DNA from: Prochlorococcus marinus str. MIT 0917
GTDB lineage: Bacteria; Cyanobacteriota; Cyanobacteriia; PCC-6307; Cyanobiaceae
Length of the DNA stretch: 64,000 bases
Reading direction: 5' to 3'
NCBI RefSeq assembly: GCF_027359575.1
Contig: NZ_CP114784.1
Location: 1,797,819 to 1,861,818, forward strand
Positions within the stretch are counted from its first letter, which is position 1. Each line of letters begins with the position of its first letter. Position numbers and translations under genes: made by a program. The notes below the pieces were generated by a model. It had not been told where the DNA came from and made no database searches. It saw nothing but the letters and a program-made list of their open reading frames with translations. This document shows positions 8,722-16,841 of this stretch, in pieces.

Positions 8722-11628
8722 ATGCCCACTGACCATACTCTGGTAATTGTTGAAAGTCCCACAAAAGCAAAAACCATTAAAGGGTTTTTGCCTAAGGATT
8801 TTCAAGTTCTTGCGTCAATGGGGCATATAAGAGACTTGCCTAATAATGCCTCTGAGATCCCTGCAAAGCACAAAGGAGAAAAGTGGGCAAAGATTGGGGT
8901 TGATACAACTGCTAATTTTGATCCTTTGTACGTGGTACCCAAAGACAAGAAAAAGATTGTCAAGGAATTAAAACAATCTATGAAGGGTGCTAGTGAGTTA
9001 TTGCTTGCCACTGATGAAGATAGAGAAGGGGAAAGCATAAGTTGGCATTTAATGAATGTACTTGACCCGAAAATCCCTGTGAAAAGAATGGTTTTTCATG
9101 AGATAACTAAAGAAGCTATTTCCAAAGCACTATCGAAAACAAGAGAAATTGATATGGAATTAGTTCATGCCCAAGAAACAAGGAGGATATTAGACAGATT
9201 AGTTGGGTATACGTTGTCTCCTCTTTTATGGAAGAAAGTTTCCTGGGGTTTGTCTGCAGGGAGAGTCCAATCAGTTGCAGTAAGATTGCTTGTTATGAGA
9301 GAGAGAGCAAGGAGAGCTTTCAAAAGCGGAAGTTACTGGGACTTAAAGGCAAAATTGGAAAAAGAAGGTAGTGAATTTGAGGTAAAAATGACCTCGATTG
9401 GGGGCCAAAGAATTGCCAGTGGTAGTGATTTTGATGAATCAACTGGATTATTGAAATCTGGGCGGAATGTCAAATTACTAAAGGAAGAAGAATCTAAGGA
9501 ACTTGCTAAAAAATTGACTACCGATACATGGAAAGTTATCAATGTCGAGGAAAAACCGTCAATCCGCAAACCAGTACCTCCTTTTACAACAAGCACATTA
9601 CAACAAGAAGCTAATAGAAAACTTCGATTATCAGCTAGGGAGACCATGAGATGTGCCCAGGGTTTGTATGAAAGAGGTTTTATTACATATATGAGAACAG
9701 ATTCTGTTCACCTTTCCGATCAGGCAATTGATGCCTCACGAAATTGTGTTGAATCAAAATATGGAATTGAATATTTAAGTAAAAAGCCTCGTCAATTTTC
9801 CAACAAGACGAGAAACGCTCAAGAAGCCCATGAAGCAATTCGTCCCTCTGGTGAAAGTTTTAAAACACCAAAAGAGTCCAACTTGCAAGGGAGGGACCTT
9901 TCTTTATATGAACTCATTTGGAAACGAACAGTTGCTAGTCAAATGGCCGATGCAAGGTTGACAATGCTTGGAGTGGAATTACAAGCATCAGATGTATCTT
10001 TTCGGGCTAGTGGAAAAAGAATAGATTTCCCTGGCTTCTTTAGAGCGTATGTTGAAGGTACTGATGATCCTGATAGTGCACTTGAAGGGCAAGAAGTACT
10101 TTTGCCTAAATTAGCTGTAGGAGATTCTCCAATGGCTAAGAATGTTGAGGCGTTGGGGCATCAAACTCAGCCTCCTGCTAGATATAGTGAAGCTTCATTA
10201 GTTAAAACACTTGAAAAAGAAGGTATAGGTCGTCCGTCAACATATGCAAGCATTATAGGAACAATCGTAGATCGAGGTTATTCAGTTCTAAATAACAATT
10301 CTTTGACTCCAAGCTTTACAGCATTTGCTGTTACGGCACTTCTTGAAGAACATTTCCCTGATCTCGTAGATACTAGTTTTACAGCTCGCATGGAATCTAC
10401 ACTTGATGAAATATCGACAGGGAAAGTGAGTTGGCTCCCATACCTTAAGGGATTCTATAAAGGTGATTCTGGTCTAGAGAATCAAGTTCAACAAAGAGAA
10501 GGAGACATAGATGGAGGGGAATTCAGATCTGTTTCCTTGGAGGGGCTGTCATCTCTTGTTAGGCTGGGTAAATTTGGAACATATCTTGAATCAAAGCAAC
10601 TTGGTGAAAATGGTAAACCTATAACAGCTACTCTCCCTCAGGAAATAACTCCTGCAGATTTGGACGAGGATATCGCAGAGATGATATTAAAACAAAAAGC
10701 TGAAGGTCCTGCATCACTTGGGGTTGACCCTGATAGTGGACAGAATTTATATCTATTAAATGGTAGATATGGTCATTTCGTTCAAAGAGGCTTGGTAGTC
10801 GAATTGAAAGATCTTGGAATCCCAAAAGGTAAGAAAAAGCTGGGAAATCTTCGCTTGTTTAAAAGTAGTCAATATGGACTCTATTTGAAGCAGGATTCTT
10901 CAAAGGTTCAGGTTTTGTTGCCAGAGAATATAAAAGAGGAAGAGATAGATGTGAAAAAAGCCCTTGAATACCTAGATGATAAATCTTTAAAAAAAGCTCC
11001 AAATCCAAAGAGGACTTCCTTACCTAAGAATTTAAAACCAGAGAACTTGACTTTTGAAGAGGCTCTTGGATTAATTCAATTGCCACGCCTACTTGGTGAG
11101 CACCCAGAGGGTGGAAAAGTTCAATCAAGTTTGGGTAGATTTGGTCCCTATGTGGTTTGGAGCAAAAATGATGGTGAGAAAGACTATCGATCAATCAAGG
11201 GCGAAGATGACGTTCTTCAAGTAAGTCTAGATAGAGCTCTTGAGCTTTTATCTATCCCTAAAAGGGGGAGAGGAGGAAGAACTGCTTTGAAGGAACTTGG
11301 TATCCCAGAAGGAGCCAAAGAAACTATTCAATTATTTAATGGCCCTTATGGTTTATATGTTAAACAGGGCAAAGTAAATGCTTCTCTACCAGAGGGCAAA
11401 AGCGCTGAAGATATCACAATTGAGGAGGCTATTGAATTATTGGCAGCTAAGAAATCAAGTAAAAGCACAAAATCTAAGAAAAAAAATTCTACTAAAAAGA
11501 CAACAAATTCAACCAAGAAAGAGTTAGATTCATCATCATCGAAAAAAAGTAGTGCTCGAAAAACGCCTTCTACAACTAAAACAGGACGTCTAAGAGCCAG
11601 TAAAGTTAGGGTAATTAAAACAAAATAA
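8722..11628 (+). CDS. topA: DNA topoisomerase I
   Basis: Type IA topoisomerase that relaxes negatively supercoiled DNA. The N-terminal Toprim domain shows the VIVESPTKAKTI glutamate loop and the DEDREGESISWH acidic motif. The catalytic tyrosine is Tyr323 in ITYMRTDS. The C-terminus has repeated GxYGxYVxxG-type modules (for example GRYGHFVQRG and GPYGLYVKQG) instead of Cys4 zinc fingers. It ends in a Lys/Ser/Thr-rich tail over the last 65 residues. The 968-residue length fits cyanobacterial TopA. AAGGAGG stands 12 bases before the ATG. Three downstream genes follow closely on the same strand. Confidence 0.97.
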   Translation: MPTDHTLVIVESPTKAKTIKGFLPKDFQVLASMGHIRDLPNNASEIPAKHKGEKWAKIGVDTTANFDPLYVVPKDKKKIVKELKQSMKGASELLLATDEDREGESISWHLMNVLDPKIPVKRMVFHEITKEAISKALSKTREIDMELVHAQETRRILDRLVGYTLSPLLWKKVSWGLSAGRVQSVAVRLLVMRERARRAFKSGSYWDLKAKLEKEGSEFEVKMTSIGGQRIASGSDFDESTGLLKSGRNVKLLKEEESKELAKKLTTDTWKVINVEEKPSIRKPVPPFTTSTLQQEANRKLRLSARETMRCAQGLYERGFITYMRTDSVHLSDQAIDASRNCVESKYGIEYLSKKPRQFSNKTRNAQEAHEAIRPSGESFKTPKESNLQGRDLSLYELIWKRTVASQMADARLTMLGVELQASDVSFRASGKRIDFPGFFRAYVEGTDDPDSALEGQEVLLPKLAVGDSPMAKNVEALGHQTQPPARYSEASLVKTLEKEGIGRPSTYASIIGTIVDRGYSVLNNNSLTPSFTAFAVTALLEEHFPDLVDTSFTARMESTLDEISTGKVSWLPYLKGFYKGDSGLENQVQQREGDIDGGEFRSVSLEGLSSLVRLGKFGTYLESKQLGENGKPITATLPQEITPADLDEDIAEMILKQKAEGPASLGVDPDSGQNLYLLNGRYGHFVQRGLVVELKDLGIPKGKKKLGNLRLFKSSQYGLYLKQDSSKVQVLLPENIKEEEIDVKKALEYLDDKSLKKAPNPKRTSLPKNLKPENLTFEEALGLIQLPRLLGEHPEGGKVQSSLGRFGPYVVWSKNDGEKDYRSIKGEDDVLQVSLDRALELLSIPKRGRGGRTALKELGIPEGAKETIQLFNGPYGLYVKQGKVNASLPEGKSAEDITIEEAIELLAAKKSSKSTKSKKKNSTKKTTNSTKKELDSSSSKKSSARKTPSTTKTGRLRASKVRVIKTK

Positions 11629-11632
11629 AATT

Positions 11633-12112
11633 TTGAATATTTCAGGAATTGTTGAGAAAATATTTATTAGATCATTTCTAATAGTTACGCTTTTGCCACT
11701 TCAATCATGCTCAAATACTCTAATAGGCGAAAAGTTGGAAAACAGTTTTGACCTTATTGAAACCCCAAAAACTTCAGAAATAACTAATAAGCCACAAAAA
11801 ATTAATGAAAAAATAAAAATTAAATCAAGAAAAAAAGACGATAAGAAAGAAAATGATTTTGGCAACATTATCAAAGAAAATTCGATATCTAATAAAGAGA
11901 GGCTTAGTCAAAAATCAACCAAACCAATAAAAAAGACAATTTTTAATCCACAGCCATACAGGATTATTTTAAGATTATCAGGTGCAAATCCCTCCGCTCC
12001 AGCTGAAACTGTTACTGAGGCTCTAAGAAAAGCAGGTGTCCAGTTTGAGGTGGAAAAGATTGAACGTTTTGATGAGGGGAATTTCTCAAAGAATACATCT
12101 ATGAAAAGATAA
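11633..12112 (+). CDS. putative small lipoprotein of unknown function
   Basis: A 159-residue protein read from a TTG start four bases after topA. The N-terminal hydrophobic stretch ending LLPLQSC is a plausible lipobox with Cys27. A Lys/Asn/Glu-rich low-complexity linker follows at about residues 35-105. A compact C-terminal segment begins at PYRIILRLSGANPSAPAE and ends in a beta-strand-like VQFEVEKIER. The tail looks like the conserved folded part. I do not recognise a named family. Tight spacing on both sides suggests cotranscription with topA and the next gene. Confidence 0.6.
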   Translation: MNISGIVEKIFIRSFLIVTLLPLQSCSNTLIGEKLENSFDLIETPKTSEITNKPQKINEKIKIKSRKKDDKKENDFGNIIKENSISNKERLSQKSTKPIKKTIFNPQPYRIILRLSGANPSAPAETVTEALRKAGVQFEVEKIERFDEGNFSKNTSMKR

Positions 12113-12116
12113 CAAT

Positions 12117-12803
12117 TTGGACTTAGATAAAAAAAACTTTTTTAAAAGTCGATCTATGTATGAAGCTCCTCTTAGCAAGAGAAAAGCCTTAAAAATCGTT
12201 GAGTCCTCTTATCTTGCTGCTGCAACAGCTTTGATTTGGATAGCACTTTATTATTTGCCTATTGGTGGAGCTGTTTTTCGTCTTGCGTTACCATTGCCAT
12301 TAGCTCTACTTCAAATTCGGAGAGGTGTTAAGACAGGCCTTGAGGGAGTGACAATATGCGTAATGTTATTAATTGCTCTGATGGGTCCGTTAAGAGGACC
12401 TTTAGTGCTTTTTCCGTATGGATTACTTTCCTTATGGTTAGGATATAGTTGGCAAAAGGGATGGAATTGGTGGTTAAGTTGGAGTGTTGGAGTCTCAATC
12501 GGAACAATGGGTTTTCTAGTTAGGGTCTTCGCGTTATCTGTTTTGGTTGGTGAGAATTTGTGGGTTATTCTTACTCGTGCTGGGGCAGGATTGCTCGAAA
12601 AAGGAATAGACATTTTCAATCTTTCTTTTACTCCCGATATGAGACAAGTTCAAATAGTTGCACTATGTCTAATTGTAACTCAAGAAATCGTTTACGTTTT
12701 TTGTTTACATGCTTTAGCTTATTGGATTTTCCCTAGGCTCAAATCATCAATACCTGAACCACCCGCTTTGCTAGAAAATTTAATTTCTCTAGAATCTAAT
12801 TGA
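12117..12803 (+). CDS. DUF2232-type integral membrane protein
   Basis: A 228-residue membrane protein with about six hydrophobic helices. It resembles the DUF2232/YybS group of polytopic bacterial proteins (for example RLALPLPLALLQIRRGVKTGLEG). In other bacteria, related proteins are sometimes discussed as membrane transport or sporulation factors; no function can be assigned here. The frame begins with TTG at 12117, and an ATG at 12156 (MYEAPLSKRK) is an equally reasonable start. It lies 4 bases after the lipoprotein gene and 6 bases before the CobT-like gene, so these form a likely operon. Confidence 0.7.
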   Translation: MDLDKKNFFKSRSMYEAPLSKRKALKIVESSYLAAATALIWIALYYLPIGGAVFRLALPLPLALLQIRRGVKTGLEGVTICVMLLIALMGPLRGPLVLFPYGLLSLWLGYSWQKGWNWWLSWSVGVSIGTMGFLVRVFALSVLVGENLWVILTRAGAGLLEKGIDIFNLSFTPDMRQVQIVALCLIVTQEIVYVFCLHALAYWIFPRLKSSIPEPPALLENLISLESN

Positions 12804-12809
12804 TTAGAA

Positions 12810-14009
12810 ATGTTAGAAGATAACTATGTTTTGTTGCCGTCAGGAGTATTAGCATTTGGGACAGGACTCAAAGAGCAAAATATTGATGAAAGAGTTCAAA
12901 GATGGCAAGAAAATATTACGAATATGGCTTTCTTTTTAATTCTTGCTGGATCTCAAACTGCAGAGATTGAGGGCATTTCTGCTGCTGGCTTAACGGCTGT
13001 TTCTAGACGTTATACAGCTGTTGCAGATGCTGAGCTTTTATTGAGAGGACCTAATCTTCCAAAAAGATGGCCTTTACCTCCTTTGCCTGCGGGTGTCTCA
13101 CCCGCATTGATTAGTTATGTTGCCTCAAGGTTCTTAAAAATTAAACCAACTATCATTTCTGCAGGACTGCTACAAACGCCCCCCTTCCCTCATCTTTCCC
13201 TAGAGTCACCTGAGATAGGTCCAGCTAGATGCTTGAGTTCAGGCAATGCAATGGAAAGAACTAGGGTTGAACTTTTACTTGATGGTGGTTTTAAGATAGG
13301 TAAGAAATTAAAAAAATCTCTTTTGATCACAGAGTGTGTCCCAGGAGGTACATCTACAGCTTTTGCAGTTCTCTCTGGGCTAGGAATAAATGTTAATGGT
13401 CTGATAAGTGGAAGCCATAAAAATCCACCTTCAGAATTAAAAACAAAAGTAGTTAAACAAGGACTTCAAGCAGCGAAATTAAAGAAGAACCCATCTTCTG
13501 TTGAACTCATGGCTGCTGTTGGTGATCCATTCCAGCCAATTGCAGTTGGTCTTTTAATGGGAGCTAGAGAATCTGGCCAGGAGATTTTATTAGGAGGAGG
13601 CTGTCAAATGTTGGCAGTTTTGTCTTTGGCATTAAATGAAATTGAACCTGAATCGCGATCTGAATTTCTTGGTAAAATTTCAATAGGAACCACCTCATGG
13701 TTAGTTGATGAATCACTTTCTTCTGCGAAAAATAGAAATTCTTTTATTCATTTAATGAATCATGTCGCTAATTATTTTAAAGTAAATATCCTTGGTCTAG
13801 CTAGTGGCTATAGATTTAATGATAGTAATCAAAAGGTTCTTCGAGATTATGAGATTGGTTATATAAAAGAGGGTGTTGGGGCTGGTGCATTATCTTTGCT
13901 TGCTCAAATTAAAGGATTGACTCAGAAAGAAATGATTGAAAGGTGTGATATTGAGGTAGGGAATCTATTTAATTCAGATAATGAAAAACTTATCAAGGGA
14001 TCTAAATAA
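12810..14009 (+). CDS. CobT-like nicotinate-nucleotide phosphoribosyltransferase family protein (UPF0284)
   Basis: A 399-residue protein related to CobT, which activates the lower-ligand base of cobalamin as an alpha-ribotide phosphate. It belongs to the divergent branch found in archaea and cyanobacteria (UPF0284/TIGR00303-like), not to the standard bacterial CobT. Glycine-rich segments include TECVPGGTSTAFAVLSGLG near residue 175 and LLGGGCQMLAVLSLAL near residue 263. In picocyanobacteria that make pseudocobalamin, the natural base would be adenine; that assignment is inference. It follows the DUF2232 gene closely and is followed two bases later by the next gene's ATG. Confidence 0.78.
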   Translation: MLEDNYVLLPSGVLAFGTGLKEQNIDERVQRWQENITNMAFFLILAGSQTAEIEGISAAGLTAVSRRYTAVADAELLLRGPNLPKRWPLPPLPAGVSPALISYVASRFLKIKPTIISAGLLQTPPFPHLSLESPEIGPARCLSSGNAMERTRVELLLDGGFKIGKKLKKSLLITECVPGGTSTAFAVLSGLGINVNGLISGSHKNPPSELKTKVVKQGLQAAKLKKNPSSVELMAAVGDPFQPIAVGLLMGARESGQEILLGGGCQMLAVLSLALNEIEPESRSEFLGKISIGTTSWLVDESLSSAKNRNSFIHLMNHVANYFKVNILGLASGYRFNDSNQKVLRDYEIGYIKEGVGAGALSLLAQIKGLTQKEMIERCDIEVGNLFNSDNEKLIKGSK

Positions 14010-14010
14010 T

Positions 14011-15012
14011 ATGAATACTTATACATTTAGAAGGAGAGAGTTCATCAAGTATGGATTGATTTCTTCTTTGTTTTTATTATCTGGATGCTCAACATATCAA
14101 AAGAAATTAGCTTTGAGAGGGATTTCTGATACTTTCCCTAGTGAATTTGTTAATAGTTTATCTACGGGTTGGGAATTTTTTCCTATAAAAGATATCGAAT
14201 TAAAAACATTTTCTTATAACTCTACTCTTCAAGAAAAAACAGATTTATTAGTCTTAAATGATGGCTGGATTTATGATTTATCTATTAATTCTCTTCGAGA
14301 AATAAGAGCAGATAAAATTAGAAAAAATTTCAGTAAACAGGCTAATTCTTTTCTCTATGGGTTAGGCGATGATTATAAAAAGAAGGTTTTACCTTTAGCG
14401 GTTAGTCCTTGGGTGATACTTTTCAGAAATGAAGACTCTCTGGCTCTAAAAAACAAGAATTCTTGGGAAGTTATTTTTTCAAGTTCACTAGCAAATCAAA
14501 TAGTTTTTCCTAATAGTCCTTATCTTCTAATTTCGATAGCAGAAAAAATAGATTTAGTTAATGATTTCTCAAAAATTAAGAGCTATGCCAAAACTTTTGA
14601 TGATAGGAATGCTTTGAATTGGGTAGTTTCAGGTAGAGCTAATGCAGCAGTTTTACCTTTTTCAAGCTGTGTTGATAGTCTTATTAAAGACCCTCGTTTG
14701 TCTGTTCTTTTGCCCCAAGAGGGAAGTCCACTGAATTGGACAGTACTTGCTTCTCCTTCGCTGTCTCCAGAGTATTTCCCAACTGATTGGTTTAATAACT
14801 TATGGGGAGATAGTTCTTTGAGTCGTGTAATAAGTAAAGGTTTTTTACCACCAACAGATTTATCAGACTTAAGGAGAAAAAATATAAATGTTCCGCAGAA
14901 GTATAAATCTATCTTCCTTCCAGAAGAGAGTGTTTGGAATAAATGTTGGTCATTGCCAAAACTGAGTCTTGAGAGTAAAAAAGACTTGGCTTTAAATTGG
15001 AATAATTCATAA
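14011..15012 (+). CDS. lipoprotein resembling an ABC transporter solute-binding protein
   Basis: About 333 residues from the ATG at 14011, placed immediately after the previous stop. The frame also opens at 13981, but that would overlap the CobT-like gene. The N-terminus combines a twin-arginine-like FRRREFIKYG with a hydrophobic stretch and a lipobox LLSGC. The body resembles PotD/Fut-type periplasmic binding proteins (ETLRLLVLNDGWI-like region, LPLAVSPWVILFRNE, and the SGRANAAVLPFSS region). No permease or ATPase is adjacent, so the ligand is unknown. Export via Tat is a hypothesis from the signal only. Confidence 0.68.
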   Translation: MNTYTFRRREFIKYGLISSLFLLSGCSTYQKKLALRGISDTFPSEFVNSLSTGWEFFPIKDIELKTFSYNSTLQEKTDLLVLNDGWIYDLSINSLREIRADKIRKNFSKQANSFLYGLGDDYKKKVLPLAVSPWVILFRNEDSLALKNKNSWEVIFSSSLANQIVFPNSPYLLISIAEKIDLVNDFSKIKSYAKTFDDRNALNWVVSGRANAAVLPFSSCVDSLIKDPRLSVLLPQEGSPLNWTVLASPSLSPEYFPTDWFNNLWGDSSLSRVISKGFLPPTDLSDLRRKNINVPQKYKSIFLPEESVWNKCWSLPKLSLESKKDLALNWNNS

Positions 15013-15096
15013 TCAAACTAAATTTTAAATTCAAAAAACTTTTCAAAGACATTTTTAAATACCATAACTAACATTCTAAAAGTTGTAGACTCAATA

Positions 15097-15753
15097 ATGT
15101 TTACTGGCTTAATTCAGTCTATAGGCACGATCAAGAAAAATAATATTGGGGTGGTTGTTGATGGATGTAAGCCTTTTTCACCTTTAAAACTTGGTGATAG
15201 TATTTCTGTGGATGGAGTTTGTTTAACAGTTTCTGAATTGATGAACGATTCTTTTACTGCAAATATAAGTGAAGAGACTCTTAAGAGAACAAATCTTGCA
15301 GAAAAAGCTCAGAGAAATGGTTTTGTGAATCTTGAGCCAGCATTACGTTTTTCTGACCGATTAGGTGGTCATATTGTTAGTGGACACATAGACGGCTTGG
15401 GTGAAGTTGTTTCAATAGAAAACTTGAAAAATTCTTGGAATTTGAGATTATCTTGGGATGATTTGAATTTCTGCAGATATATGTGTGATAAGGCGAGTAT
15501 TAGCCTAAATGGCATAAGTCTAACTATTGCAGAGATATATCTTGATGGGTCTGAATTTTCAGTAGCCGTAATACCTCACACGTGGTCAAATACATGCTTA
15601 CAGTTTTTGACAATTGGAGAAAAGGTTAATTTGGAAGTTGACTTGATGGCTAAATACGCAGAAAAACTTCTAAAAGTAAATAATAATAATTCTATTTCCA
15701 AGCAAAGGCCAGTAATTAGCTCTCAATGGCTTAACGAGCAAGGTTGGAATTAA
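15097..15753 (+). CDS. ribE: riboflavin synthase, alpha subunit
   Basis: Converts two molecules of 6,7-dimethyl-8-ribityllumazine into riboflavin and a pyrimidine that is recycled. The 218-residue protein shows the two tandem lumazine-binding barrels expected for the trimeric enzyme. The first begins MFTGLIQSIGTI and contains GDSISVDGVCLTV. The second begins GHIVSGHIDGLGEV and contains ASISLNGISLTIAE. Length fits the family. It has an 84-base leader after the solute-binding gene, so it may have its own promoter. It converges on the cyAbrB gene. Confidence 0.95.
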   Translation: MFTGLIQSIGTIKKNNIGVVVDGCKPFSPLKLGDSISVDGVCLTVSELMNDSFTANISEETLKRTNLAEKAQRNGFVNLEPALRFSDRLGGHIVSGHIDGLGEVVSIENLKNSWNLRLSWDDLNFCRYMCDKASISLNGISLTIAEIYLDGSEFSVAVIPHTWSNTCLQFLTIGEKVNLEVDLMAKYAEKLLKVNNNNSISKQRPVISSQWLNEQGWN

Positions 15754-15783
15754 TAGTTTTATATGATTTCTTTGAGCGACTTA

Positions 15784-16140
15784 TTATTTCTTGAGTGGTA
15801 ACAAACTTATCGCTCCAGATTCTTTTCGTACATCAATACGAAATTCCTGTCCAGGTTCAAGACCTAGTTTTTTTGTATAGGCATGTCCAATAAGAAGATT
15901 TCCATTTCCATGAACTTTAGTCCTGAATTCCGCTTGCCTTCCTCTTGAAGATCTGTTCCCTGCTCTTCCAGGACCATTTGAGCGAAGTTTATAACCTTTC
16001 GCTTCAACTAGAGCACGGTAAAAACTTTTGCGTAAAACTCTCCCGCTTGGCCCCACGTAACCACATCCTTTAGCTATTTCGTCTTCTGGACGGTTGCTCA
16101 AAGATCTTGCTTTGTCTAGGAGTTCTTTTCCAACAAGCAT
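15784..16140 (-). CDS. cyAbrB-type transcriptional regulator
   Basis: A 118-residue member of the cyanobacterial AbrB family, global regulators of carbon/nitrogen metabolism and stress genes in model cyanobacteria. The AbrB-like swapped-hairpin region is in the C-terminal half (FRTKVHGNGNLLIGHAYTKKLGLEPGQEF), the reverse of Bacillus AbrB. The N-terminus carries the family segment KGCGYVGPSGRVLRKSFYRAL. It is basic throughout the middle (RAGNRSSRGRQ). It starts with ATG and stands alone between ribE and the oxidase genes. Its targets here cannot be read from sequence. Confidence 0.9.
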   Translation of the reverse strand: MLVGKELLDKARSLSNRPEDEIAKGCGYVGPSGRVLRKSFYRALVEAKGYKLRSNGPGRAGNRSSRGRQAEFRTKVHGNGNLLIGHAYTKKLGLEPGQEFRIDVRKESGAISLLPLKK

Positions 16141-16235
16141 TTCAGACTGATTTAATTAACTGAATTCTGACCAAAAAGTGGAATTGTGGCAACAAATTAA
16201 TCGAAAGTTTCTTGCTTAGTATCAATATTTGCCTC

Positions 16236-16841
16236 TCAAAGCAGGTAAAGGATAATGAATAAAACTACCCAAATCCCGTCTACAAAGTGCCAATAGAGCT
16301 CGACTGCCTCAAATGGGAATTTGTTTTCATTATTTACTCGACCAGATGGGACACGTGTTTGCCACCAAATAATCATTATCATTATTGATCCAAGTGTTAC
16401 GTGAAGCCCATGAAAGCCAGTCAAGGCATAAAAAGTACTTGCAAAAAGATTGTCAGTTAATCCAAAAGGCAAAGTAAAGTACTCAAACATTTGACTGATT
16501 AAGAATGCCAGTCCCAATGAGCCTGTTATAAGAAGCCATTTTTGGCATTCTTTTGATTGATTCTTTTCTAGGAATTTCCCAGCTCGATGAAAAGTAAAGC
16601 TACTCAAAAGGAGCAAGACAGTATTTAAAGTTGGTAATGGTAGTTCTAATTCGTAAACAGCATCAGGACCAATGGGGTTGACTGCTTTGAAAGTTAGATA
16701 TGCCGCAAAAAATCCTGCAAAGGTCATCCCGTCTGCGATTAAAAAAGCTATTAAGCCAAACAAACGAAAATCTTCATGTTCTTCAGTTGAGAGATCTTTT
16801 GTGCTTTCCGAGGATTGCTCTTTTGGAACTATCGATGTCAT
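16236..16841 (-). CDS. ctaE: cytochrome c oxidase subunit III
   Basis: Non-catalytic membrane subunit of the aa3-type respiratory oxidase. At 201 residues with five hydrophobic helices it is the short form lacking the first two helices of the seven-helix mitochondrial subunit. The conserved FHGLHVTLG segment and the C-terminal ELYWHFVDGIWVVLFIILY are clear. Its ATG overlaps the stop of ctaD as ATGA, so translation is probably coupled. It is the last gene of the ctaC-ctaD-ctaE operon. Confidence 0.96.
   Translation of the reverse strand: MTSIVPKEQSSESTKDLSTEEHEDFRLFGLIAFLIADGMTFAGFFAAYLTFKAVNPIGPDAVYELELPLPTLNTVLLLLSSFTFHRAGKFLEKNQSKECQKWLLITGSLGLAFLISQMFEYFTLPFGLTDNLFASTFYALTGFHGLHVTLGSIMIMIIWWQTRVPSGRVNNENKFPFEAVELYWHFVDGIWVVLFIILYLL

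Noticed and set aside
13981-14010. Earlier start for the solute-binding-like lipoprotein gene
   Set aside because: It would overlap the CobT-like gene by 29 bases and place extra residues before the signal; the ATG at 14011 directly follows the previous stop.
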